Shown here piece by piece: positions 1 through 7,319 of a DNA stretch of 38,916 nt. Both the position numbers and the translations under genes were made by a program. Where the stretch lies: assembly GCA_024278565.1 (NCBI GenBank), contig JAJRSY010000107.1:1-38916 (forward strand). The letters are read 5' to 3'. Below the pieces are notes generated by a model. It searched no databases. It was not told where the DNA came from and saw only the letters and a list, made by a program, of their open reading frames with translations. The stretch's first letter is position 1. Each line of letters opens with the position of its first letter. The stretch comes from Bacteroidota bacterium. GTDB taxonomy: Bacteria; Bacteroidota; Bacteroidia; Flavobacteriales; Flavobacteriaceae.

Positions 1-66
1 AAAAATCTGAATTTCGAGATTTTTTCAATTCGTAATCTATTTCAAATCATGGAAAAGTTTTAATAT

Positions 67-118
67 GAAGGACTTTCAGTCCTTAGTCAAAGAAACCCCT
101 GCACTTTCAGTGCAGGGT
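67..118. repeat. Two adjacent triloop hairpins with a shared ACTTTCAGT apex
   Basis: Two perfect hairpins lie side by side. The first has a 7-bp stem (68-74 with 78-84) and the second a 9-bp stem (97-105 with 109-117). Both close on the same trinucleotide loop TTC, so the apex reads ACTTTCAGT in each. There is no gene on either side. The arrangement resembles REP-type palindromes. A related hairpin with a three-base loop occurs at 26402-26434. Confidence 0.6.
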
Positions 119-156
119 GGTTTAGTTAAAGTGTGAGACTATTGTTTTTTATCAGT

Positions 157-681
157 AGTGTCTGTTAAGGATAAAAGACCCTCCAAAGGCGGGCAGGTTT
201 GATGGTAACCAACTGACCCGCCTGACGGCCGGTCGGACAACAGTGGTTTTTTTATAATATCTTAAATCCGCAAGGGTATTTCTACTGCAAAGCCTAACTG
301 CCGGGTGTACGACAAATTTCCCTTTCTGTTCAATAGAAGACCATTTTACCGGACTGTCCTCCCCCGACCCCTCCAGAGGGAGGGGGGTAGATTCTGCAAA
401 AGCCAGGGGTTCATAGGTGTCGAGAAACGGTTCCCTCCCTTCGGGGGAGGGTTAGCCTGCCTGCCGGACAGGCAGGGTGGGGACAGCTCCAAAGTGAAAC
501 TGTCCAGATCTGTTCGATTTAGGGAAATTTGTCGTGCACCCTAACTGCCTGTCATTGTTGGCAATGCTCAAAAAAACCTGCTCACCATATCTAGTGATAT
601 GTCTGCGTTACTTTTTTCTGCGCTAGACCAACACTAACAGACACTTAGACTTTTCGTAACGAAAACCCTTGCGGATTTAAG
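157..681. repeat. Gene-free region built of three inverted-repeat pairs
   Basis: Bases 1-749 hold no convincing gene. Within them are three inverted-repeat pairs: 157-167 with 635-645 (11 bp, perfect), 261-277 with 665-681 (17 bp, perfect) and 303-323 with 521-541 (20 of 21 bp). The two inner arms enclose further hairpins. The first 66 bases show nothing I recognise. The layout could be a decayed miniature element or an accumulation of dispersed repeats. No transposase or target-site duplication was identified. Confidence 0.55.
433..476. repeat. GC-rich hairpins: CCCTCCC/GGGAGGG and CCTGCC/GGCAGG
   Basis: A 7-bp stem (433-439 with 445-451) closes on a TTCGG loop. It is followed directly by a palindrome at 456-476 with CCTGCC and GGCAGG arms. 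The CCTGCC...GGCAGG type recurs in this window at 10329-10364, 26312-26332 and 35419-35438, always between genes. Confidence 0.6.
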
Positions 682-749
682 GTAATAAGTTCTTTGTGGG
701 TGAAAAATGAAATGTAGTTTGAAATGGGCTAGATGTGTTGAATCGAACC

Positions 750-3530
750 TTAAAGTAATTTCTCTCTAAGATACCCTGCGGTGTAAGAGGTTTTACTGGT
801 GATTAACTCTTCTGGAGTACCTTGCGCAAGTAGTTGTCCTCCTTTATCTCCCCCTTCTGGGCCAAGATCAATGATGTGATCGGCACATTTGATAAGTTCA
901 ATATTGTGTTCGACAACTATAACAGAATGCCCTCTTTCGATCAAGGCATCAAATGATTTCAGTAGTTTTTTAATATCATGAAAGTGTAGGCCAGTGGTAG
1001 GTTCGTCGAAAATGAACACGGCTTTATCTTTTGTAGTTCCCTTTATCAAAAATGAGGCTAGTTTGATACGTTGCGCCTCTCCGCCCGATAGGGTAGAGGA
1101 CGACTGCCCTAAAGTGACATAGCCCAGCCCCACTTCTTGTAGGGGCTTAAGTTTTTTGACGATTTTTGTCTGTAGGCCAGTTTCAAAAAAGGCAATGGCA
1201 TCATCAATGGTCATGTGAAGTACATCATCAATAGATGCATGGTCAAATTTGACCTCCAAAACCTCTTTTTTAAAACGCTTGCCGCCACAGGTATCACATT
1301 CTAGGTGTACATCGGCCATGAATTGCATTTCTACGGTAATCTCGCCCTCGCCCTTACATTTTTCACAGCGCCCCCCATCCACATTAAAAGAAAAATGTTT
1401 GGCTTGATAGCCTCTTATTTTACTTAATTTTTGTGATGCGAATAAATTGCGAATATCATCATATGCCTTTATATAGGTAACTGGGTTTGAACGAGATGAA
1501 CGACCGATTGGGTTTTGGTCCACAAATTCAACATGTTTGATGGACTGGTACTGGCCACCAAACGAGGTGTACTGACCTGCCTTTTCACCGTACCCCCCCA
1601 CTTCTTTTAAAATAATGGGATAAAGCAATTTCTTGACCAAGGTACTCTTGCCACTGCCCGATACCCCAGTTACTACAGTTAAGGTGTTCAATGGAAAAAC
1701 AGCATCAATATTCTTTAGATTGTTCTCTCTTGCCCCTTTTATCTCTATAAAGTTTTTAGAAGTCCTTCGTTCATTTGGAACCTTTATTTCTAGAGTTCCG
1801 TTGAGATAGCTTGCGGTAAGTGAAACCGATTGCAATATCTCATCTAAGGTGCCGTGTGCCACTACTTCACCACCATGGGTACCGGCCTCAGGGCCAATAT
1901 CGATAACCTCATCGGCGGCTTTCATAATGTCTTCGTCGTGTTCTACCACGATAACGGTATTTCCTAAATCCCGTAATGATTTTAAAACCTCTATTAGGTT
2001 TTCGGTATCTCTGGGGTGCAGGCCAATACTGGGCTCATCTAATATATACATACTTCCTACCAAGCTGCTGCCCAACGATGTTGCTAGGTTAATGCGTTGG
2101 CTTTCACCGCCAGAAAGGGTGTTTGATTTTCTGTTCAAGGTGAGATAACCTAGTCCGACCTTATGCAAAAAGCCCAATCTTGTGCTAATTTCCTTTAATA
2201 AGCGTGATGCAATTTTGCCATCGTTGGCATTCAGGGATAAATTGGTGAAGAAGTGAATTAATTTCTCAATCGAAAGTTCGACCAAATCTGAAATAGACTT
2301 ACCATCTACTTTTATATAATCGGTTTCTTTTCTTAGTCGCTTGCCTTTACAGACATAGCATTTAGTTTTTCCCCGATAACGTGACAGCATTACCCGGTTT
2401 TGTATTTTATAACTTTTCGCTTCTAGTTTTCCGAAGAACTTGTGCAGCCCTATAAAATGATCGTTACCCTCCCAAACCAACAATTTTTGTTCTTCTGATA
2501 GTTCAAACCAAGGTTTATGAATAGGAAAATTAAAGGTGTAGGCCGTGTTTGCCAATTGGTCACGGTACCTGCCCATACGTTCGCCCCTCCACGGAAAAAT
2601 GGCATTTTCATAAACTGAAAGCGCAGTATTGGGTATAACAAGATCCTCGTCGATGCCGATGACATCACCGTAACCTTCGCATTTAGAACAGGCGCCATAC
2701 GGGTTGTTGAAGCTGAACAAATGCACATTGGGTTCTAAAAATTGAAGGTCATCCAATTCGAATTTATTGCTGAACTGAGTTTGCTTAGCTGAAGATAACT
2801 CTTCGATGACACACACCCCTTCTCCTTCAAAAAAAGCAGTATCTACGGCATTGGCCAAGCGATTTAAAAAATCTTCATCGTTTTTGGAAATGATTCTATC
2901 GATGACCAAATAGAATTTCCTTCCTATATTTAGAGGGGCAGCATCGATTCGTAAAACCTCACCTTTATATTTTATTCGTGCATACCCTTGTTTTGAAAAT
3001 AATTGAAGTGATTTTAAAGGATCCCGCTCTTTTTTGATTGCAATTGGGGCCAATAACAAAAGTTTCGTATTTTCTTTGAATTCCTTGACATGGTTCATTA
3101 CATCGGTTACCGTATGTTTTTTGACCTCTTTGCCTGAAATGGGCGAAATAGTTCTACCGATGCGCGCATACAAAAGTTTCAAATAATCATAGATTTCGGT
3201 AGTGGTACCGACCGTTGAGCGTGGGTTTGTTGAGTTCACCTTTTGTTCAATGGCAATAGCGGGGGCGATACCTTTTATATAATCGACCTTGGGTTTGTCA
3301 AGTTTTCCTAAAAACTGTCTGGCATAAGAAGAAAGGCTCTCTACATAGCGACGTTGCCCTTCTGCGTAGAGGGTGTCAAAGGCCAAGCTTGATTTTCCAG
3401 AACCTGACAAGCCCGTGATAACAACAAGTTTATTTCTGGGTATGACAACATCTATATTTTTCAAGTTATGCAGTTTTGCACCTTTGATAATGATGTTTTC
3501 TTTCGGATTTACGTCTAGAATACTTGCCAT
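750..3530 (-). CDS. uvrA: Excinuclease ABC subunit UvrA
   Basis: UvrA is the damage-sensing ATPase of nucleotide excision repair. It dimerises, scans DNA and loads UvrB. The 926-residue length is close to the family norm of about 940. Two ABC modules are visible. The first has Walker A GLSGSGKS at residues 40-47 and signature LSGGESQR; the second has GVSGSGKST and LSGGEAQR. Zinc-module cysteines appear as CSKCEGYG with CYVCKGKR, and as CEKCKGEG with CDTCGGKR. The UvrB-binding region between the first Walker A and the first of these zinc pairs is present, so this is a canonical UvrA rather than the shorter class II type. The start ATG at 3530 gives a short leader before the conserved KGAKLHNLKNID. 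The gene stands alone, with a TAnnTTTG element just upstream. Confidence 0.97.
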   Translation of the reverse strand: MASILDVNPKENIIIKGAKLHNLKNIDVVIPRNKLVVITGLSGSGKSSLAFDTLYAEGQRRYVESLSSYARQFLGKLDKPKVDYIKGIAPAIAIEQKVNSTNPRSTVGTTTEIYDYLKLLYARIGRTISPISGKEVKKHTVTDVMNHVKEFKENTKLLLLAPIAIKKERDPLKSLQLFSKQGYARIKYKGEVLRIDAAPLNIGRKFYLVIDRIISKNDEDFLNRLANAVDTAFFEGEGVCVIEELSSAKQTQFSNKFELDDLQFLEPNVHLFSFNNPYGACSKCEGYGDVIGIDEDLVIPNTALSVYENAIFPWRGERMGRYRDQLANTAYTFNFPIHKPWFELSEEQKLLVWEGNDHFIGLHKFFGKLEAKSYKIQNRVMLSRYRGKTKCYVCKGKRLRKETDYIKVDGKSISDLVELSIEKLIHFFTNLSLNANDGKIASRLLKEISTRLGFLHKVGLGYLTLNRKSNTLSGGESQRINLATSLGSSLVGSMYILDEPSIGLHPRDTENLIEVLKSLRDLGNTVIVVEHDEDIMKAADEVIDIGPEAGTHGGEVVAHGTLDEILQSVSLTASYLNGTLEIKVPNERRTSKNFIEIKGARENNLKNIDAVFPLNTLTVVTGVSGSGKSTLVKKLLYPIILKEVGGYGEKAGQYTSFGGQYQSIKHVEFVDQNPIGRSSRSNPVTYIKAYDDIRNLFASQKLSKIRGYQAKHFSFNVDGGRCEKCKGEGEITVEMQFMADVHLECDTCGGKRFKKEVLEVKFDHASIDDVLHMTIDDAIAFFETGLQTKIVKKLKPLQEVGLGYVTLGQSSSTLSGGEAQRIKLASFLIKGTTKDKAVFIFDEPTTGLHFHDIKKLLKSFDALIERGHSVIVVEHNIELIKCADHIIDLGPEGGDKGGQLLAQGTPEELITSKTSYTAGYLREKLL

Positions 3531-4047
3531 GCTAATGATTAGGTTGACAAAGATACAATGAACTCATCTTGTCTTTATATTGTATAGGTTAGTTTTTCGA
3601 TTTCTTGATAGTTAGATTGCGTATTGTTTTATTTGACATTAATAAACGTACAATATCCGTCAACACTTGAGATTGGTAGGGTTTTAATCCCACCAGTAGG
3701 TTTAACCAGTCTGGCGGCTGGCAGGTTCCTCGTTTGAATCGTTTCTTTTTTTTTTTTTGAAATTTCAGGCTTTTTTTTTGAAATTTGACACCTCGTATGC
3801 CTGCCCGTGCCGTTCAGGCGAGCTTACATCGAGGTAGTTCATTAGCTGTAATTGTATAGTTTGCATGATAAAATGTGTGCATGACAACAGTTTTTTTTAA
3901 TCACAGCATAATTTTATCTATATTTGGACTCAATTTAACGTCAAACAGCCTATAGCAACAAAATTACTTTTTTAAAATTGTTAGAATAACCCACAAGACC
4001 TTTTTATAAGAAGAGGCCACTATTTTTAACCGAAAAAAGTAATTGTT
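3531..4047. other. Gene-free spacer between uvrA and the sigma factor gene
   Basis: About 520 bases with no credible coding sequence. It holds the uvrA promoter element, a degenerate GC-rich palindrome around 3700-3735 and another near 3800-3825. Between them are two poly-T runs (about 3745-3760 and 3770-3780), each followed by TGAAATTT, which makes a short imperfect direct repeat. The divergent promoter of the sigma gene should also lie here, but I see no clear match to TTTG-N19-TAnnTTTG. Confidence 0.5.
3548..3555 (-). promoter_or_regulatory. Putative -7 element of the uvrA promoter
   Basis: On the minus strand this reads TATCTTTG, matching the Bacteroidota -7 consensus TAnnTTTG. It lies 17 bases before the uvrA ATG. 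No clear -33 TTTG is present at the usual distance, so the call rests on the -7 box and its position. Confidence 0.45.
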
Positions 4048-4629
4048 ATGGAAGTACAAATTGACGACCCCATATTAATAAAGAAGTATATTGCCGGAGA
4101 CGAAAGAGCGCTAGAAACTATTATCAATAGACATAATCAACGTATAAGCAGCTTTATTTACTCGAAGGTCAATGACCGTGCTATTGCTGAAGATATTTTT
4201 CAAGATACATTTATTAAAGTAATTAGAACCTTGAAACGTGGTACATATAGCGAAGAAGGCAAGTTTTTACCTTGGGTAATGCGCATCGCACACAACCTTA
4301 TTATTGACTATTTCAGAAAAAGTCAACGAATGCCTATGTACAAGGGTTCTGATAGCTTCAATATTTTCTCGGTCATGGGTGATGAGAAATTGAATGCTGA
4401 AAACCAGATTATCAAAGACCAGATAGATTCTGAATTGGTAGATTTGATTGATGAACTACCAGTTGACCAAAAAGAAGTGCTCTTAATGCGTATATATAAG
4501 GATATGAGTTTTAAGGAAATTTCTGAGAATACAGGGGTCAGTATTAATACGGCACTGGGTAGAATGCGCTATGCGCTTATTAACCTTAGAAAGATAATAG
4601 AAGAGAATAATATTGTTTTGACTAATTAA
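4048..4629 (+). CDS. Sigma-70 family RNA polymerase sigma factor (copy 1)
   Basis: A 193-residue group 4 (ECF-size) sigma factor that would direct RNA polymerase to specific promoters. Region 2 is recognisable from INRHNQRISSFIYSK through the conserved DIFQDTFIKVI and the WVMRIAHNLIID block. Region 4 carries the helix-turn-helix SFKEISENTGVSINTALG. Region 1.1 is absent, as expected for the class. No anti-sigma gene with a membrane segment follows. Instead a 47-residue protein begins 75 bases downstream. A second sigma gene at 5270-5851 is about three quarters identical with no gaps, including an identical stretch from DQKEVLLMRIYKDM through the region 4 helix, so the two probably recognise overlapping promoter sets. 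Confidence 0.93.
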   Translation: MEVQIDDPILIKKYIAGDERALETIINRHNQRISSFIYSKVNDRAIAEDIFQDTFIKVIRTLKRGTYSEEGKFLPWVMRIAHNLIIDYFRKSQRMPMYKGSDSFNIFSVMGDEKLNAENQIIKDQIDSELVDLIDELPVDQKEVLLMRIYKDMSFKEISENTGVSINTALGRMRYALINLRKIIEENNIVLTN

Positions 4630-4704
4630 TAGGTCTTCGGTCGATTGATTTCATTATATTTATCTATTGTGGCGTTATAGCTTTGAAGCAATATTTAGAT
4701 AGTT

Positions 4705-4848
4705 ATGGAAACAAATTACGTGAAGAAACAAAATAATTGTAAACTTATTCAAGTAAAAAGCGAGACAGTTCAATTTTTACTGGGCTATTCAAAGTCGCTA
4801 AAGGTAACAGCAGTGCAGGGTATGAAGTTTGAATCAAACTTGAACTAG
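4705..4848 (+). CDS. 47-residue conserved small protein (copy 1)
   Basis: An ATG-to-TAG reading frame of 47 codons follows the sigma gene by 75 bases and ends just before a strong terminator. The product starts METNYVKKQN, has the core KSETVQFLLGYSKSL (residues 18-32) and ends KFESNLN. It has no signal peptide or membrane segment. A same-length paralogue follows the second sigma gene (5928-6071), with 27 of 47 residues identical and no gaps. That conservation is the main reason to believe both are translated. I recognise no domain. Its position suggests a role tied to the sigma factor, for example an adaptor or modulator, but this is inference. Confidence 0.75.
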   Translation: METNYVKKQNNCKLIQVKSETVQFLLGYSKSLKVTAVQGMKFESNLN

Positions 4849-4867
4849 AACAATAAATATTTTTTTC

Positions 4868-4904
4868 AAAAGCCCCGACAATTTTATTGTCGGGGCTTTT
4901 TGTA
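4868..4904 (+). terminator. Intrinsic terminator after sigma/small-protein copy 1
   Basis: A perfect 15-bp stem (4868-4882 with 4886-4900) around a TTT loop, GC-rich in the middle (GCCCCGAC) and flanked by A and T runs. It sits 20 bases after the stop of the small gene, which suggests that sigma copy 1 and its small partner form one transcription unit. Confidence 0.85.
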
Positions 4905-5269
4905 TTGGTGAGGTCAAATGCAACCACAATTAATTACCGACAAATAGTTAATGTTTTAGGTATATGGTCAACCAATGGTCGATAAAGTGAACAATAGTAT
5001 CGACTAAGTGCGAAGTTGAATTTTGACCTTTCAACGTTCTACGAATCTTTTTATTTTGTTGATAAGTATAAAAGTAGGTTTTCACATCAAAAACCGCTTG
5101 TTTGACAACAATGTTTTTTTTCCATGGTATGATATATATAGTTTTATCCCATAATTGAGAATCATAACATTGTTGTTACGATTTAAAGTTAAACTCAAAA
5201 AATAACTAAATGACCCAAAAAAAGCTTTCAAATCGAAATTCCCAAACCTTAACTAAAAAACCTAACCGA
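4905..5269. other. Spacer upstream of sigma copy 2
   Basis: AT-rich DNA without a recognisable gene. It should hold the promoter of the second sigma/small-protein unit. A TATATATAG run lies near 5133, but there is no clean TAnnTTTG box. An in-frame ATG at 5210 would add 20 basic residues to the sigma protein. I place the start at 5270 because that matches copy 1 exactly. Confidence 0.4.
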
Positions 5270-5851
5270 ATGGCATTACAAATTGAAGACTCAGTATTAG
5301 TAAGAGACTATATTAGTGGAGATGAAAAATCTCTAGAGGTGCTAATAAACAGGCACAACCAACGCATATCAAGTTTTATTTACTCTAAAGTGTTGGATAG
5401 GGATGTTACCGAGGATATTTTTCAAGATACCTTTATCAAGGTCATTAAGACCTTAAAGAAAGGAAGATATAGCGAAGAAGGTAAATTTTTACCTTGGGTC
5501 ATGCGAATCGCACACAACCTTATCATTGACCACTTTAGAAAGAACAAAAGAATACCGAAATTTGAAGGTAATGATGATTTCAATATTTTTTCTGTTATCG
5601 GTGACGATAAATTGAATGCTGAAAAGCAAATCATCAAAAACCAGATCGATTCTGATCTTAGGCAACTTGTTGAAGAATTGCCAAATGACCAAAAAGAGGT
5701 GCTTTTAATGCGTATTTATAAGGATATGAGTTTTAAAGAAATCTCAGAAAACACGGGTGTCAGCATCAATACTGCACTTGGCAGAATGCGCTATGCACTT
5801 ATAAACCTTAGAAAAATAATAGACAAGCACAATATTGTCTTGACAAACTAA
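5270..5851 (+). CDS. Sigma-70 family RNA polymerase sigma factor (copy 2)
   Basis: Paralogue of the gene at 4048. With the start at 5270 (MALQIEDSVL) it is also 193 residues and aligns end to end with copy 1. Differences concentrate in the N-terminal 25 residues and in the linker between regions 2 and 4, while region 2 core motifs and the region 4 helix-turn-helix are essentially unchanged. An upstream in-frame ATG at 5210 would give a 213-residue form with a Lys/Arg/Asn-rich leader. I consider that less likely. As in copy 1, a 47-residue gene follows, here 76 bases downstream. The repeat of gene order and spacing indicates duplication of a two-gene unit. Confidence 0.92.
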   Translation: MALQIEDSVLVRDYISGDEKSLEVLINRHNQRISSFIYSKVLDRDVTEDIFQDTFIKVIKTLKKGRYSEEGKFLPWVMRIAHNLIIDHFRKNKRIPKFEGNDDFNIFSVIGDDKLNAEKQIIKNQIDSDLRQLVEELPNDQKEVLLMRIYKDMSFKEISENTGVSINTALGRMRYALINLRKIIDKHNIVLTN

Positions 5852-5927
5852 AATACGGTTGTAACAGGTAGTAACAATATTTTCATAGTAGCTCCGTTAT
5901 CTTAGTATAACGAAACGAAAACACACT

Positions 5928-6071
5928 ATGGAAAAAATTTACCCTGGACACCAAAAAAAATGCAAACTTACTGAAACCAAGTCTGAAACCATTCAGTTTT
6001 TACTTGGGTTTTCAAAATCACTTCATGTGATAGCGTACAAAAACCTTAAGTTTGAGAATGTATTGAACTAA
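5928..6071 (+). CDS. 47-residue conserved small protein (copy 2)
   Basis: A 47-codon frame from ATG to TAA with the core KSETIQFLLGFSKSL (residues 18-32) and the end KFENVLN. It aligns without gaps to the product of 4705-4848, with 27 of 47 residues identical. The shared residues include Cys12-Lys-Leu, Lys-Ser-Glu-Thr, Gln-Phe-Leu-Leu-Gly and the Lys-Phe-Glu tail. Substitutions are mostly conservative in the core and free in the first ten residues, as in a real protein under selection. The protein is basic, soluble-looking and without a known domain. It sits between its sigma gene and a terminator. Confidence 0.75.
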   Translation: MEKIYPGHQKKCKLTETKSETIQFLLGFSKSLHVIAYKNLKFENVLN

Positions 6072-6072
6072 A

Positions 6073-6103
6073 AAAAAAGACCTGTTATTTTCGGGTCTTT
6101 TTT
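6073..6103. terminator. Bidirectional terminator between small protein copy 2 and nth
   Basis: A-run plus GACC (73-82) pairs with GGTC plus a T-run (94-103) around a short loop that can pair further by wobble. It begins directly after the stop of the small gene. The far arm overlaps the last codons of the convergent nth gene, so one hairpin can serve both transcripts. Confidence 0.7.
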
Positions 6104-6750
6104 GTTTTAAAGTACTCACCCAATACTTTTTTTCTTCCGATTGCTTTTGTGATCGGGTCTTTTTCCAGATTCCAACCACGTGCTTGTGAATATTCACGAC
6201 CATACCATATCATCTGCAAATGTAGGTCGTTCCATAATTCTTTGGGAAACAATCGCTTGGCATCCTTTTCTGTTTGAACTACATTTTTTCCGTTTGAGAG
6301 GCCCCATCGGTACATTAATCTATGAATATGGGTGTCAACAGGAAAAGCAGGAATTCCGAAGGCCTGGGCAACTACGACACTTGCTGTTTTATGACCTACA
6401 GAAGGAAATTCTTCCAACAGCTCAATATTTTCAGGAACGATGCCATCATATTTTTCAATCAATATCTTTGAAAGCCCGTGAATGCCCTTTGATTTCATTG
6501 GTGAAAGTCCCACAGGTTTAATAATGTTCCTAATCTCATCAACCGATAGTTTGACCATATCATATGGGCTGTCGGCTTTAGCAAAAAGCAAGGGCGTTAT
6601 TTTATTTACGCGCACATCGGTGCTTTGGGCTGACAGTAGCACCGCAATAAGCAGAGTATAGGGGTCTTTATGCACTAAAGGGGCCGGAATTGTTGGGTAC
6701 AATTCCTGAAGTGTACGTATTGTAAAATCCACTTTTTCAGATTTTGTCAT
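6085..6750 (-). CDS. nth: Endonuclease III-like DNA glycosylase without Fe-S cysteines
   Basis: A base-excision glycosylase/AP lyase of the HhH-GPD superfamily acting on oxidised pyrimidines. The 221 residues include the LLSAQSTDVRVNK block (38-50), the helix-hairpin-helix ending in catalytic Lys121 (FPSVGHKTA) and catalytic Asp139 (PVDTHIHR). The C-terminal four-cysteine [4Fe-4S] loop found in E. coli Nth is absent: the matching segment (about 184-204, GREYSQARGWNLEKDP) has no cysteine at all. The active site is intact, so activity is likely. Loss of the cluster is known in part of the family. It diverges from the bcp gene with about 50 bases between them and converges on the second sigma unit. 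Confidence 0.92.
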   Translation of the reverse strand: MTKSEKVDFTIRTLQELYPTIPAPLVHKDPYTLLIAVLLSAQSTDVRVNKITPLLFAKADSPYDMVKLSVDEIRNIIKPVGLSPMKSKGIHGLSKILIEKYDGIVPENIELLEEFPSVGHKTASVVVAQAFGIPAFPVDTHIHRLMYRWGLSNGKNVVQTEKDAKRLFPKELWNDLHLQMIWYGREYSQARGWNLEKDPITKAIGRKKVLGEYFKTKKTRK

Positions 6751-6803
6751 TTTTTATCTATTTTTATGCCAATTGATGAAACATTTTTTAAATTAGATTG
6801 ACT

Positions 6804-7262
6804 ATGAACACATTGAAAACGGGTGACAGGGTTCCTGAATTTTCTGCCAAGGACCAAGATGGCAATACTATTGATTTATCTGATTATAAAGGAAAAAAAT
6901 TGATTGTTTTTTTCTATCCCAAGGCGAGCACTCCTGGTTGTACGGTCGAGGCATGTAATTTACGGGATAATTATCAAGAATTAAGGTCTCAAGGATTTGA
7001 ACTGCTCGGGATTAGTGCGGACTCTGAGAAAAGGCAGGCGAATTTTAAGAATAAGTATAATTTTCCATTTCCGTTATTGGCTGATGAGAATCATACGGTA
7101 ATCAATGCTTTTGGTGTCTGGGGAAGTAAAAAATTCATGGGCAGAACTTATGATGGCATTCATAGGAAGACATTTGTCATTGATGAAAATGGTATTGTTA
7201 TACGTGTGGTTGAAAAGGTAAAAACTAAAGATCATGCCAGGCAATTGCTTGATAATTGGTAG
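6804..7262 (+). CDS. bcp: Peroxiredoxin of the Bcp/PrxQ type
   Basis: A thiol peroxidase that reduces hydrogen peroxide and organic hydroperoxides with thioredoxin as the usual reductant. From the ATG at 6804 the protein is 152 residues. The peroxidatic Cys46 lies in STPGCTVEAC and the resolving Cys51 is five residues on, which is the PrxQ alpha2 arrangement. The Trp/Arg region FGVWGSKKFMGRTYDGIHR is typical. A TTG six bases earlier is open but less likely as a start. The gene stands alone and ends at a symmetric terminator. Confidence 0.94.
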   Translation: MNTLKTGDRVPEFSAKDQDGNTIDLSDYKGKKLIVFFYPKASTPGCTVEACNLRDNYQELRSQGFELLGISADSEKRQANFKNKYNFPFPLLADENHTVINAFGVWGSKKFMGRTYDGIHRKTFVIDENGIVIRVVEKVKTKDHARQLLDNW

Positions 7263-7266
7263 CGAT

Positions 7267-7300
7267 AAAAAAACCTTGATGTCACAGTCAAGGTTTTTTT
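7267..7300. terminator. Bidirectional terminator between bcp and the 7320 gene
   Basis: A 13-bp perfect stem (7267-7279 with 7288-7300) with A and T runs on the outer arms and CCTTGA/TCAAGG inside. It sits between two convergent genes and would work in both directions. Confidence 0.85.
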
Positions 7301-7319
7301 TATCTTTTGTTTGTCCATT

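Noticed and set aside
305..544. 79-codon open frame within the repeat region
   Set aside because: It is made of inverted repeats and the GC palindrome (it encodes CLPDRQGG, a usual translation of that palindrome) and has no protein-like pattern.
2450..2728. 92-codon minus-strand frame inside uvrA
   Set aside because: It is a shadow frame of uvrA with no independent support.
5210..5269. Twenty-residue N-terminal extension of sigma copy 2
   Set aside because: The start at 5270 gives exact length agreement with copy 1 and the extension has no counterpart. It is not excluded.
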